This document shows, piece by piece, positions 26,719-35,817 of a stretch of 64,000 bases of DNA. Origin of the DNA: Schinkia azotoformans LMG 9581. Lineage in GTDB: Bacteria > Bacillota > Bacilli > Bacillales > Bacillaceae_J. Position 1 is the first letter of the stretch. Every line of letters begins with the position of its first letter. The position numbers were made by a program, and so were the translations under genes. Under the pieces are notes generated by a model. That model was not told where the DNA came from and searched no databases. It was given only the letters and a program-made list of their open reading frames with translations. Where the stretch lies: assembly GCF_000307855.1 (NCBI RefSeq), contig NZ_AJLR01000045.1, positions 1 through 64,000 on the forward strand, given 5' to 3'.

Positions 26719-27759
26719 TTGAAAATTGGCAACCGGCAAATAGGAAAAGGTTATAAACCCTTTATCATTGCGGAGATGTCCGGCAACCATAATCAATCAT
26801 TAGAAAAAGCGTTGCAAATCGTTGAAGCAGCAGCCGAAGCAGGGGTTGATGCACTCAAACTACAAACCTATACGGCTGATACCATGACGCTAGATATCAA
26901 TAAAGGCGAGTTTTTCATTAACAACCCAGACAGTTTATGGAAGGGTAAATCCTATTATGATTTATATAAAGAAGCGTATACTCCTTGGGAATGGCATGAA
27001 GCGATTTTTAAACGTTGCCGGGAGTTGGGGCTTATTGCTTTTAGTTCGCCTTTTGATGAAACAGCAGTTGATTTTTTAGAAAAACTAGATGTGCCCTGTT
27101 ACAAGATTGCTTCTTTTGAAAATACGGATATACCGCTGATTGAGAAAGCAGCTTCTACAGGAAAGCCTCTTATTATCTCAACCGGAATGGCAACCGTTGC
27201 GGAGTTGGATGAAACAGTGTGGGCGGCAAGACAGGCAGGCTGCAAAGATATAATCCTTTTGAAATGTACAAGTACATACCCGGCTTCACCAGAAAATTCT
27301 AATCTTTTAACCCTTCCGCATATAAGGGAATTGTTCCAATGTGAAGTAGGATTGTCCGATCATACGATGGGTATAGGGGTCGGTGTTGCCAGTGTTGTAT
27401 TAGGCGCAACGGTGATTGAGAAGCATTTTACCACCTCAAGGGCCGAAGGTGGAACAGACGCGGCGTTTTCAATGGAGCCAGATGAGATGAAAGCCTTAGT
27501 GACGGAAACAGAAAAGGCATGGAAAAGTCTTGGAGCAATCAGCTATGGTCCAACAAAAGCGGAGCAAGCATCATTAAAGGATCGACGTTCGTTATATGTT
27601 GCCGAAGACATTTGTGCAGGTGAGATTTTAACAAAAGAGAATATAAGAGCGATTCGCCCAGGATTTGGTCTGGCACCTAAGCATTTTAAAAACGTACTTG
27701 GGAAAAAAGCAAAAGTAGACATAAAGAAAGGTACGCCATTATCGTGGGAGTTATTTTAG
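26719..27759 (+). CDS. pseI: PseI, pseudaminic acid synthase
   Basis: This 346-residue NeuB-family enzyme condenses the PseG product with phosphoenolpyruvate. I prefer the TTG at 26719 after GAGGTGAT over the GTG at 26710, which lies inside that ribosome binding site. The N-terminal TIM barrel has FIIAEMSGNHNQSLEKALQI, DALKLQTYTADTMTLD and KIASFENTDIPLIEKAA. The C-terminal SAF domain has SLYVAEDICAGEILTKENIR and FGLAPKHFKNVLGKKAKVDI. The EMSGNHN motif and YKEAYTPWEWH are typical of PseI as against NeuB or LegI. A decayed copy of the same C-terminal domain follows. Confidence 0.95.
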   Translation: MKIGNRQIGKGYKPFIIAEMSGNHNQSLEKALQIVEAAAEAGVDALKLQTYTADTMTLDINKGEFFINNPDSLWKGKSYYDLYKEAYTPWEWHEAIFKRCRELGLIAFSSPFDETAVDFLEKLDVPCYKIASFENTDIPLIEKAASTGKPLIISTGMATVAELDETVWAARQAGCKDIILLKCTSTYPASPENSNLLTLPHIRELFQCEVGLSDHTMGIGVGVASVVLGATVIEKHFTTSRAEGGTDAAFSMEPDEMKALVTETEKAWKSLGAISYGPTKAEQASLKDRRSLYVAEDICAGEILTKENIRAIRPGFGLAPKHFKNVLGKKAKVDIKKGTPLSWELF

Positions 27760-27831
27760 TTCTACAAGCCTTTCAGAGCGACTGGGCTTAGGGTGCAACA
27801 TATAGCGGGTGGGGTTTCCGCTCTAAAATAC

Positions 27832-27996
27832 TGTAGCTTCCTTTATGTAGCAAAAATTAAAGCTGGTAAAACATATATAAATGAGAATATTAGAATAGTA
27901 AGGTCTAGGTGTGGATTAGAGCCGATGTATTTTTAAGTTATTTTGGGTAAAACAGCAAAGACTAATTTAGCCAAAGGAGCACCAATGAGGTGGTAG
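27832..27996 (+). pseudogene. Remnant of a second NeuB/PseI-family synthase (SAF domain)
   Basis: In one frame this intergenic stretch reads FLYVAKIKAGKTYINENIRI, VRSRCGLEPMYF, a TAA, then VILGKTAKTNLAKGAPMRW and TAG. Every element lines up with the C-terminal end of PseI just upstream (LYVAEDICAGEILTKENIR; GFGLAPKHF; VLGKKAKVDIKKGTPLSW). It is broken by a stop and has lost its barrel domain, and its DNA has diverged well from pseI, so it is an old relic rather than a fresh duplication. Confidence 0.75.
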
Positions 27997-28001
27997 CTAT
28001 T

Positions 28002-28772
28002 ATGAGTTATAAATCATTAAATGAAATTTTTTTTAAAATAGAAATCGGAGCTGGAGATATATTATTAATCGGTTCAGATGTTACTCTATTAGCATTAGAA
28101 TCACTACGTAATGGTGAAAAGTTTAATGCTGAAAATTTTATTGATTGTATCATTGAAAAAGTTGGTGACAACGGTACTATTATGTTCCCAACCTATAATT
28201 GGGACTTTTGTAAGGGTGTTGGCTTTGATTATAATAAAACGCCTTCCAAGACGGGTGCTCTAACAACAGTAGCGTTAAAAAGAAAGGATTTCAAACGTAC
28301 AAAGCATCCAATTTATTCTTTTGCTGTATGGGGAAAGGATCAGCGGTATTTATGTAACTTGGAAAATGTTAGTTCATTTGGTAGCGATTCCCCATTTGGC
28401 TACTTGCATAAACAAAATGCAAAAATGTTAATAATTGGACTAGATTATCAAAGGTCGTTTACCTTTGTACATCATGTGGAAGAAATGGAAAAAGCCCCGT
28501 ATCGTTATCATAAAAATTTTACTGCTCCTTATATTAATGAAGATGGTATAGAGGATGTGCGTACCTATTCGATGTATGTACGAAATCTCAAACCAGAAGT
28601 ATTTACACAGATAAATCCTATAGGAAATGAGCTTGAAAGGCAGGGGGCCTCCCATCATTTTATTATCAATACAGTAGACTTTTATTTAATTGATTTGCCA
28701 AAGGCTTATAGAATTATAAAAGATGATATTGTGTACAATGGAGGAAAAAGGCTTCATATAGTGACTGAATAG
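28002..28772 (+). CDS. AAC(3)-type acyltransferase (antibiotic_NAT family)
   Basis: This 256-residue protein starts at the ATG at 28002 with AGGTGG upstream; that ribosome binding site lies in the synthase relic. The AAC(3) fold is seen in DNGTIMFPTYNWDFCKG, SKTGALTTVALKRKDFKRT, HPIYSFAVWG, FGSDSPFGYLHKQNAKMLI and the TFVHHVEEM motif holding the conserved His and Glu. In sugar clusters this family transfers an acyl group from CoA or ACP to an amino group and is not an antibiotic resistance marker. Here it is the first gene of the second module. It could acylate the sugar with a glyceryl group from the ACP, or stand in for the missing PseH. The family is firm and the substrate is inferred. Confidence 0.85.
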   Translation: MSYKSLNEIFFKIEIGAGDILLIGSDVTLLALESLRNGEKFNAENFIDCIIEKVGDNGTIMFPTYNWDFCKGVGFDYNKTPSKTGALTTVALKRKDFKRTKHPIYSFAVWGKDQRYLCNLENVSSFGSDSPFGYLHKQNAKMLIIGLDYQRSFTFVHHVEEMEKAPYRYHKNFTAPYINEDGIEDVRTYSMYVRNLKPEVFTQINPIGNELERQGASHHFIINTVDFYLIDLPKAYRIIKDDIVYNGGKRLHIVTE

Positions 28773-28782
28773 GAAGGTTATG

Positions 28783-30078
28783 ATGAATATTATGAATGCT
28801 GTAAAAAGTGAAGGAAAAATAATGTATGAACTCATGAGTCGGCTCTTTCCAATTTGCCGTAGTATTACAGGTGAAGGAATACGCCAAACATTGTCTATCC
28901 TACAGCAACATATTCCATTAAGTATTGTAGAGGTGCCTTCTGGAACAAAAGTATTTGATTGGGAGATTCCAAGAGAGTGGAATATTCGTGATGCCTACAT
29001 AATCGATCCAGAGGGTAATAAAGTTGTTGATTTTAAAGAGCATAATTTACATGTAGTTGGATATTCAATCCCAGTAAATAGGAAAATTACATTAGAAGAG
29101 CTTCAGGAACATCTGTATTCACTGGAGAATCAGCCAGATGCAATTCCGTATGTTACATCATATTATAAAGAGAGATGGGGATTTTGTATAACACATAACC
29201 AGCGTCAAACCTTAAAAAAAGGAACTTATCATGTATTTATTGATAGCGAGCTGAAAGTGGGGTCCCTAACATACGGTGAAGTTGTTATTCCAGGTGAGTC
29301 TGAAAAAGAGGTTTTTCTATCAACCTATATATGTCACCCATCAATGGCAAATAATGAATTATCAGGCCCAGTAATGGCAACACAGCTTATTAAATGGATT
29401 TTGCAGAAACCACGAAGATATACATATCGAATTGTATTTATTCCTGAAACAATTGGCTCGATAACGTATTTAAGTAAGCATCTTCAACATTTAAAACAAA
29501 ATGTGATTGCTGGTTATAATATTTCTTGTGTAGGAGATGAACGTGAATTTTCTTATCTGCCCTCAAGAAGTGGTGATACTTTGTCAGATAGAGTGGCACT
29601 AAACGTGTTAAAGTATAAGCACCCTGATTTTATACGTTATACGTTTTTAGATCGTGGTAGTGATGAACGGCAATATTGTAGTCCAGGAGTGGATCTCCCA
29701 ATTGCAAGTATTATGCGTACTAAATTTGGTCAATATCCCGAATATCATACGTCGCTTGATAATTTAGAACTAGTTACGCCCGCTGGTCTACAGGGTTGCT
29801 ATGATGTATATACTGATTGTCTAGAATTAATAGAAAAAAATGCTTACTATCAGGTTACTTGTTTTTGCGAGCCGCAGTTAGGAAAGCGGGGATTATATCC
29901 AACACTCAGCACAAAGGAATCAGGTAAACAAGTACGGACGATGATGAACTTTATTGCTTATGCTGATGGTAAACATGATTTAATTGAAATTGCAGATATT
30001 ATAAATGTGCCTGCAACAGACTTAATTTCTATATTAGAGCAGTTAATAGACTCGAAGGTAATTATATGCCTAGAATAA
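28783..30078 (+). CDS. DUF4910/DUF2172 aminopeptidase-like protein
   Basis: The ~431-residue protein has several near-equivalent starts (28780, 28783, 28792); 28783 has the best spacing from AGGAAGG. It shows the family pattern RLFPICRSITGEGIRQTL, DWEIPREWNI, YIIDPEGNKVVDF, PYVTSYYKERWGFC, then the M28-like aminopeptidase segment STYICHPSMANNELSGPV, RFVFIPE-type RIVFIPETIGSITYL and GDTLSDR. A C-terminal winged-helix-like tail follows. Metal ligand positions (CHPS and the later SDERQY and YHTSLD motifs) look intact. As I recall, C. jejuni Cj1295 of the same family is needed for a di-O-methylglyceric form of pseudaminic acid on flagellin. The chemistry is not known to me. Confidence 0.85.
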   Translation: MNIMNAVKSEGKIMYELMSRLFPICRSITGEGIRQTLSILQQHIPLSIVEVPSGTKVFDWEIPREWNIRDAYIIDPEGNKVVDFKEHNLHVVGYSIPVNRKITLEELQEHLYSLENQPDAIPYVTSYYKERWGFCITHNQRQTLKKGTYHVFIDSELKVGSLTYGEVVIPGESEKEVFLSTYICHPSMANNELSGPVMATQLIKWILQKPRRYTYRIVFIPETIGSITYLSKHLQHLKQNVIAGYNISCVGDEREFSYLPSRSGDTLSDRVALNVLKYKHPDFIRYTFLDRGSDERQYCSPGVDLPIASIMRTKFGQYPEYHTSLDNLELVTPAGLQGCYDVYTDCLELIEKNAYYQVTCFCEPQLGKRGLYPTLSTKESGKQVRTMMNFIAYADGKHDLIEIADIINVPATDLISILEQLIDSKVIICLE

Positions 30079-30096
30079 AAAAGTAAAGGTGATTAT

Positions 30097-30843
30097 ATGG
30101 ACAATAATTTTAATGCTAGCTTTGCCAGTGATAGTGAAAAAAGGAATAGGGCCTCCTTTTATGAATTGTACAAAAATAATCCGTTGCCTGAAGATGAAAT
30201 ATTAAATAATCTTGGCCTATTTATCAATCGCCAAAATTTATCTAGAATACTATTAATGCATGAATTATATAAGAAAATTATTGATGTGAATGGTGTAGTA
30301 ATGGAATTCGGGGTTAGATGGGGACAAAACTTATGTTTATTCGAAATATTTAGAGCGATATACGAGCCTTATAATTATACAAGAAAAATCATAGGTTTTG
30401 ATACTTTTGAAGGTTTTCCAAGCGTGCACAAAAAGGATGGTAAATTAAATCGAATAGGAGATTACAATGTTACACCATATTATGAAGAATATTTACAGCA
30501 ATTATTAAATTATCATGAATCTGAAAGCCCAGTTGCACATATTAAAAAATCTATATTAATTAAAGGTGATGCAATAGTTACATTAAAAGAATACATAGAA
30601 CAACATACTGAAACAATCATTGCATTTGCTTATTTTGATTTTGATATATATGAGCCGACTAAAAAGTGTTTAGAATTAATCAAAGATAGAGTTACAAAAG
30701 GCTCGATTATTGCTTTTGATGAATTAAATCATCCTGGATTTCCAGGTGAAACACAAGCGTTTCTTGAGGTCATAGGAGTACGCAATTGCAAATTGAGGAG
30801 ATCATCTTTAACACCATATGTTTCATACATTGTGGTAGAATAA
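30097..30843 (+). CDS. TylF-like SAM-dependent methyltransferase
   Basis: The 248-residue protein starts after AAAGGTGAT. It has a class I methyltransferase core: VVMEFGVRWGQNLCLFE (motif I), KIIGFDTFEGFPSVHKKDG (acidic residue of motif II), IKGDAIVTLKEYI and FAYFDFDIYEPTKKCLELIK, then IIAFDELNHPGFPGETQA. This is the macrocin O-methyltransferase (TylF)-type set, whose FDTFEGFP and DxDxY elements bind metal and act on hydroxyls. Within this module it could O-methylate a glyceryl group, which is inference. It follows the DUF4910 gene by 18 bases. Confidence 0.85.
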   Translation: MDNNFNASFASDSEKRNRASFYELYKNNPLPEDEILNNLGLFINRQNLSRILLMHELYKKIIDVNGVVMEFGVRWGQNLCLFEIFRAIYEPYNYTRKIIGFDTFEGFPSVHKKDGKLNRIGDYNVTPYYEEYLQQLLNYHESESPVAHIKKSILIKGDAIVTLKEYIEQHTETIIAFAYFDFDIYEPTKKCLELIKDRVTKGSIIAFDELNHPGFPGETQAFLEVIGVRNCKLRRSSLTPYVSYIVVE

Positions 30844-31091
30844 ATTAAGCCTATACATCATATCATTTTTGGTGTTTTAGAAACTGATTATTAACAAACC
30901 CTAAAAATAGTGGAACAGTCTTGATTTCCAATATTATTTTATTTCATTGGGTTTAAATACGAAAACTGCATTCCACTTGAAGAGATTTTTTGTGTATTTT
31001 GAAGTAAAGCATTTTAAGGTTATAAAGAGATATATAAATTTATTTTTTATCTGAAATTAATTTTGATGATAAGAGAAACGGGTGAAGAATA

Positions 31092-32786
31092 ATGATGAAA
31101 TTGACTCAATTTTGTTGTCTTTTAAATCCAGAATTGAATTCACGTGACGTAAAAAAGTTTAGCTTTGAGATAAATACTTTAAAATCAATTAAGTTATCTA
31201 TTGAACGCACTCTTCCATTTGAATATATTGCCAAGTTTATGCCCCCTTTTCTCTCTCTTTGGGATAAGGAGGGTATTTTTTCATATTCAGATTATGATAC
31301 GTCGTTGGCGCAAATTTCTAGAGAAGATGATATAGATGTGTATATTTTTTGGATGGATTGGCGCCTATATATGGAAAATATGAGTCCAGAACAATGCGCA
31401 ATATGGTTTTCTGAGCGGCTTATAAAAACAAAAAGCAATTGTTCAATTTTAGTCAATAATTGGCCGAGTTTTTGGCAATTGGATGAGAAGCAATATAGTG
31501 CAAATCTATCAAAACGAGGGTGGATTTATCAGTTTAATGTGCAACTTGAGCGATTAAAGCAGGAGTTTAAGCAGCTTGAAATAATCGATTTAGATTTGCT
31601 AAGTAGCCAGATTGGCATGAGTTCATATGATTCTAGAAATGACAAAGTAAGTAATTATCCTTTCTCAAATCAACTAACTTTGCAAGTTGCAAGGTATATT
31701 TCCTTAAACCTCTTGCCAGCAATGCTAGAACCAAAACTGAAAGCAATTGTTGTAGATTTGGATAATACACTTTATAGCGGTGTTTTAGGGGAAGATGGTA
31801 ATGATGGAATTCATTTAACTGAGGAACATATACAATTACAGAAAGTATTAAAGAATCTTAAAGAAAATGGCATTTTACTGGCGATTAGTTCAAAAAATAA
31901 TGAGATGGATGTCCTAGAGTTATTTGAAAAACGAACGGACTTTCCACTACAAAGAAATGATTTTACTTTTATAGAAGCTAATTGGAGTAGTAAGGCAGAA
32001 AATATCAAGATTATGGCTAAGAAATTTAATTTTGATGTTTCGTCAATGCTTTTTATTGATGATAATCCTGCGGAATTGATGCATGTGGTGTCAGATCTTC
32101 CTGCGATTCATTTACTATTGGCAGATGCAACTGGGAAAGAAACGGTGCATCGCTTGATTAATTACCCAAGATTGTATTCGTTGAAAAAAGATGAAATGGC
32201 TGAACAGCGTCAACAAGATATTTTAGCCAATCAAAAAAGGCAAGTACTTCAGGCAAACGCGGTGGATGGTAATGCCTATTTAAATAGCTTGCAGATGCAA
32301 ATTGGTATATATGAAAATGAGAAAGGGCACATGCAGCGTATATTTGAACTTGGACAAAAAACGAATCAGTTTAATTTAGCATTGAAACGGTTGACGAAAG
32401 GTCAAATGGAGGAAAAATTTATATCCCAAGATTATAAAATTTATTCAATTACACTTTCAGATATTTTAAGTTATAGTGGAATAATTGGAGTATTTATATG
32501 TCATATCAATGGTGTAACTGCACGTTTTGAGGAAATTCTATTTAGTTGTAGGGCTCTTGGTAGAAAAGTAGAGGATGCTGCGTTGCACTCTATTTTAAAG
32601 AAATTGCAAAAAGAGCATATTCAATTTGTTCAATTTGATACTGTTAGAGGACCACGAAACAAACCTGCACTTGATTGGATTCAATCTGTAACTTTAAATT
32701 ATGTTGAAAATTTAGTTGATATTAAAAATAGGCTAGAGGCAAAGCTATTAGATTATCCAGCGGAGGTTATTGAAAAGCATGAATAA
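31092..32786 (+). CDS. FkbH-like HAD-IIIC protein (predicted glyceryl-ACP former)
   Basis: This is a 564-residue protein. Residues 1-~215 form the N-terminal SGNH-like domain of FkbH. The HAD-IIIC core follows, with VVDLDNTLYSGVLGEDG at ~219-235, AISSKNNEMDVLELF at ~262-276 and FIDDNPAELMHV at ~321-332. The C-terminal ~170 residues (LGQKTNQFNLALKRLT onward, with FSCRALGRKVEDAAL) are the GNAT-like domain of the family. Characterised FkbH proteins take 1,3-bisphosphoglycerate, dephosphorylate it and load D-glycerate on an acyl carrier protein. The ACP gene overlaps the 3' end, which strongly supports the same reaction here. All catalytic aspartates are present. Confidence 0.9.
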   Translation: MMKLTQFCCLLNPELNSRDVKKFSFEINTLKSIKLSIERTLPFEYIAKFMPPFLSLWDKEGIFSYSDYDTSLAQISREDDIDVYIFWMDWRLYMENMSPEQCAIWFSERLIKTKSNCSILVNNWPSFWQLDEKQYSANLSKRGWIYQFNVQLERLKQEFKQLEIIDLDLLSSQIGMSSYDSRNDKVSNYPFSNQLTLQVARYISLNLLPAMLEPKLKAIVVDLDNTLYSGVLGEDGNDGIHLTEEHIQLQKVLKNLKENGILLAISSKNNEMDVLELFEKRTDFPLQRNDFTFIEANWSSKAENIKIMAKKFNFDVSSMLFIDDNPAELMHVVSDLPAIHLLLADATGKETVHRLINYPRLYSLKKDEMAEQRQQDILANQKRQVLQANAVDGNAYLNSLQMQIGIYENEKGHMQRIFELGQKTNQFNLALKRLTKGQMEEKFISQDYKIYSITLSDILSYSGIIGVFICHINGVTARFEEILFSCRALGRKVEDAALHSILKKLQKEHIQFVQFDTVRGPRNKPALDWIQSVTLNYVENLVDIKNRLEAKLLDYPAEVIEKHE

Positions 32787-33018
32787 TAATATAAAACAAA
32801 AAATCGATGAAATATTGCAAGAAGTATTTGAAATAAAAAGTGTAGATGAATCACTTTTGAGCCGTGAAAGTAACGCAACATGGGATTCATTAAAACATTT
32901 AGAAATTATTATGGCGATTGAAGAAGAATTTGATATTCGTTTTAGTGCAATTGAAGTAACAGAAGTAATGAATGCATCTGATTTATATAAAATTGTTGAA
33001 AAGAAGCTATATATATAA
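32779..33018 (+). CDS. Acyl carrier protein
   Basis: This is a 79-residue acidic helical protein. The phosphopantetheine site is ATWDSLKHLE with Ser at ~37, and the flanks (FEIKSVDESLLSRES, IMAIEEEFDIRFSAIE) match dedicated carrier proteins of FkbH clusters rather than AcpP of fatty acid synthesis. I prefer the ATG at 32779; an in-frame TTG at 32770 sits too close to the GGAGG. The start overlaps the FkbH stop by 8 bases, so the two are coupled. It is the likely carrier of the glyceryl unit. Confidence 0.9.
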   Translation: MNNNIKQKIDEILQEVFEIKSVDESLLSRESNATWDSLKHLEIIMAIEEEFDIRFSAIEVTEVMNASDLYKIVEKKLYI

Positions 33019-33031
33019 GGAACTTGATAAA

Positions 33032-33421
33032 ATGTTTAAATTTCATCATATTGGGTTAGCATGCAAAAATCTTGATAAAGAAATAAAAGCACATAAAATG
33101 TTAAACTATGTCCAAGAATCATCTATATTTGAAGACGTTAATCAAAAAATTAAAGGTGTATTTATGGTTAATGGAGAGTTTCGTATAGAGTTGTTAGAGG
33201 CTATTGATGAAGAATCACCTATCAATAATTATTTGAAAAAGGGAATTCGAATGTATCATCAATGTTTTACTACTGAAAATCTTGATGCTGCGATTAAATT
33301 TTTAACAAACGAGGGAGCTCTTTTAGTGGTTGAACCAATTGAAGCTGTGGCGTTTAATAAACGAAAAATTGCCTTTCTTTATTTACGTACACAAATGCTA
33401 ATTGAATTAATTGAAGAGTAG
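33032..33421 (+). CDS. VOC family protein (methylmalonyl-CoA epimerase-like)
   Basis: This 129-residue protein starts at the ATG at 33032 after AAGGAAC, 13 bases behind the ACP gene. The vicinal oxygen chelate pattern is FKFHHIGLACKNLDKEIKAH (metal-binding His), GEFRIELLEAIDEESPI (Glu), MYHQCFTTENLDAAIKF (His) and QMLIELIEE (Glu). This four-ligand layout resembles methylmalonyl-CoA epimerases, which move a proton alpha to a thioester. Acting on the glyceryl or methylglyceryl thioester would fit, but this is inference. It is the last gene of the module. Confidence 0.8.
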   Translation: MFKFHHIGLACKNLDKEIKAHKMLNYVQESSIFEDVNQKIKGVFMVNGEFRIELLEAIDEESPINNYLKKGIRMYHQCFTTENLDAAIKFLTNEGALLVVEPIEAVAFNKRKIAFLYLRTQMLIELIEE

Positions 33422-33589
33422 AAAGACTAGGTGATGGGATGAATATTCGCTTCTGTCACTGCTCGAAAAATGTCTAGGTTTGTAGAATTGAAGAACATAA
33501 GTATGGCATATTATTAATGCGAATCCACTCCATGTGAATTGCTAGTAACTCCTTAGAGCTTTTCTTGCCGTAACGTAGTTGGAAACGAC

Positions 33590-33760
33590 AAGCGTGATGG
33601 TTTGAAAAAAAAGAAAAGATTGGGCAATTAACAACTAAGCTCCTGTCTCGAGAGAGTAGAGAAGGTTCAAGGACTAGGATAAACCATCTAAGGCGAAACC
33701 TATGATGATGAAATCTATAAGTGAAACAATGGTCTTACTATGAGCTAACCCAATTAGCAT
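33590..33760 (+). ncRNA. Group I intron-like catalytic core
   Basis: The helices of a group I intron can be placed in the right order. P3 is GATGGTTT (33596-33603) with AAACCATC (33681-33688). P4 is GGGC (33622-33625) with GCTC (33639-33642). A P6 hairpin follows at ~33644-33660. P7 is GACTA (33672-33676) with TGGTC (33730-33734). P8 is AGGCGAAACCT and P9 is GCTAACCCAATTAGC (33744-33758). GGTTCAAGGACTA at 33664-33676 matches the conserved R element GUUCAGAGACUA at 10 of 12 positions. Splice sites, P1 and the host gene were not identified and no homing endonuclease ORF is present. Flanking sequence is non-coding, so it may be a stranded relic. Confidence 0.6.
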
Positions 33761-33932
33761 TGAAGTTTGGACTAGCTTGCTGTGAAAATTTGAGGGGATA
33801 ATAGATTTGTCACTATGCTACTCGAAATTTGTCGTTTTTTTCTACATGGTTATTCTTTTTAGCGAAAGGTTTAAGAAGTAATCCATTTGTATGATATTTA
33901 GTATAAGATCTAATAGATTGTGGGTGAACAAT

Positions 33933-35189
33933 TTGGACCTTCATAAATAAATAGTTGATCAGCGGGTTCGTAAAATCGTTGATGATAATCATGAGTGGTT
34001 TGGTACGAATCTTGATGATGAGAGAAGAATATCCAAAGCATTTGTATTACTAGGGGTTTCTTCTTATTTAAAAATGGATATATCTGAAGCTGCTGAGTTG
34101 CTTACGGAAGGTGCAAATGATGCAGGAGTTGATGCACTTCATATATCGGATGCGGATAATTTCTAGTTTACTGTAACCATTTTTCAGGCGAAATATCGTC
34201 GGAAATTGACAACAGATGCTCATTTTCCAGAGAATGCATTAGTTCGATTGATCGGTAGCATTCGCTCCATTTTTGATCCGTCAAAAGAAATGACCTTAAA
34301 TGAAACCTTAAAGACGAAAGTGGCAGAAATTCGTTCATTGATGTCTGAAGGCTACATACCATTTATTAAATGTGTCTGTCTAAGTAATGGATTAGCTTGG
34401 AATACTCAAGGGCAGGAACAAATCGACAATTCTGGTTTCTCTAGTGATCAAGTTGTTTTGAACATTACAAACATGACGCTATTGTGAGGGATTTACGCGC
34501 CTCGAAGCCAATTAGGGACTCAATACGATTTGCAGGCAAGGGAATTTTAAACGAGTGTTAATTGGAAAGATTAATGTAAATGAAATTGCCGAGTTAATGG
34601 ACCGTCATGGGAATGGACTACTAGAGAAAAATGTAAGGCAATTTTTAGGGCTGAAAAAAGTAGAGTAAATGAAAGTATTAGAGAAACGCTATTAAGTGAA
34701 AAACAAGGGGATTTTTACTTTTTTAATAATGGTATTACAATGGTTTGTAATAAATTTAGGAAAAATGAGTTATTTGGTAGATTCTACGATGAGGCGTTTA
34801 ATAATGTAAATGGTGCTCAACTTGTGATGGCAGTAAGAATTTATCGCTATTGTGATCGGTTACGAAAGCAACAAAATCTTGTACAACAATACCCGCATTT
34901 GCCATATAGCACATACTTTTTAGCGATGCTTATTGGTAAATTGATTTTAAAAGAAACGAACAAAGAGTATAGAGAATTAACGCATGTTACATTTGGTGAA
35001 GTTAAGGATTATTTCGAAAACAACAAGAAACAACTTTTTCAGCAAGGAAATGAATTACTAATAAAATCCTTAAATAGGTTATATTCGGATGGATATGAAA
35101 AAATTGAATTAAGACGATTGTCGGCAACCTTTAGACGGGAGGATTTATTGTTAGAATTAAAAAAACTTGAAATAATAGAGAACAAATAA
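33933..35189 (+). pseudogene. Decayed AIPR (abortive infection) gene
   Basis: Joined across frames, the region reads as the N-terminal two thirds of an AIPR-family phage-resistance protein: VDQRVRKIVDDNHEWFG, SKAFVLLGVSSYLKMDISEA, TEGANDAGVDALHI, TIFQAKYRRK, VRDLRASKPIRDSIRFAGKG, FYFFNNGITMVCNKF and FNNVNGAQ. It is interrupted by in-frame TAA (33948) and TAG (34164), and by frame changes near 34455, 34550 and 34660. After NVNGAQ it jumps to a C-terminal-looking helical tail ending at 35189, so an internal deletion is likely. Two intact fragments, 34206-34487 and 34740-35189, remain open. A functional product is very unlikely. Confidence 0.75.
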
Positions 35190-35816
35190 AAAGGTTTCCA
35201 GAAACCATGCCATCTGGGTTCTGGGTGACAGGCACCGCCCTGGTAAGTCGGTTAGTTCACGGGTATGCCTGTTCTTTTTAATTTGTCGAATTATAATCTA
35301 CTGTAGGACTATAGGACCAATGTAATCTTGAAAGGTGTTGATGGAATTTGAATGTGAACCATCCGGATTATGACCAATTTGGACAGATGTCATTAGGAAC
35401 TGTTTGAAGAATTTCTCCTATTATTCACCCCCCGATTTATATGAACAAGTTGATTTTGAAACCCCATCACAATTATTCAGTATATTCCCTTGAACGCAGA
35501 AATATTTTCTAATTCTTTGCTGTCGGTGATGAATTATGACTAATGGAACTCATCGATTTTCGGGTGAAAATCAAGAAATAAATGATCTTGCAGAATGTTT
35601 TAATTTAAATATGAAATCTGTAATAAAGTATAAAATTGAAACCATAAGGTGAATTGGAATAATTAAAAATGTTCCTCTTTGTGTATAAAATTTCTTGCCA
35701 AGTACCAAGGCATACGCCAAACCATTTATATAAAGCTTTTTACTTGTTATTAACATTGCGATCAAACTCCCCACTAAATTTTACGATTAAAGAGGGTTTG
35801 AAGATTCATTGTAAAC
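35190..35816 (+). other. Gene-poor scar downstream of the AIPR relic
   Basis: No credible gene was seen. ACAGGCA (35228-35234) and TGCCTGT (35266-35272) form a hairpin with a 31-base loop and a T-rich tail, resembling a terminator. A 38-codon frame from 35535 (MTNGTHRFSGENQEINDLAE...) has some coding character but no recognisable family. Other short frames here look like noise. Confidence 0.4.
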
Positions 35817-35817
35817 T

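Noticed and set aside
33422-33932. Group II intron or IscB-type omega RNA as explanation for the non-coding stretch
   Set aside because: No domain V-like hairpin, reverse transcriptase or IscB ORF was found; the order of P3, P4, P7 and P9 fits a group I core better.
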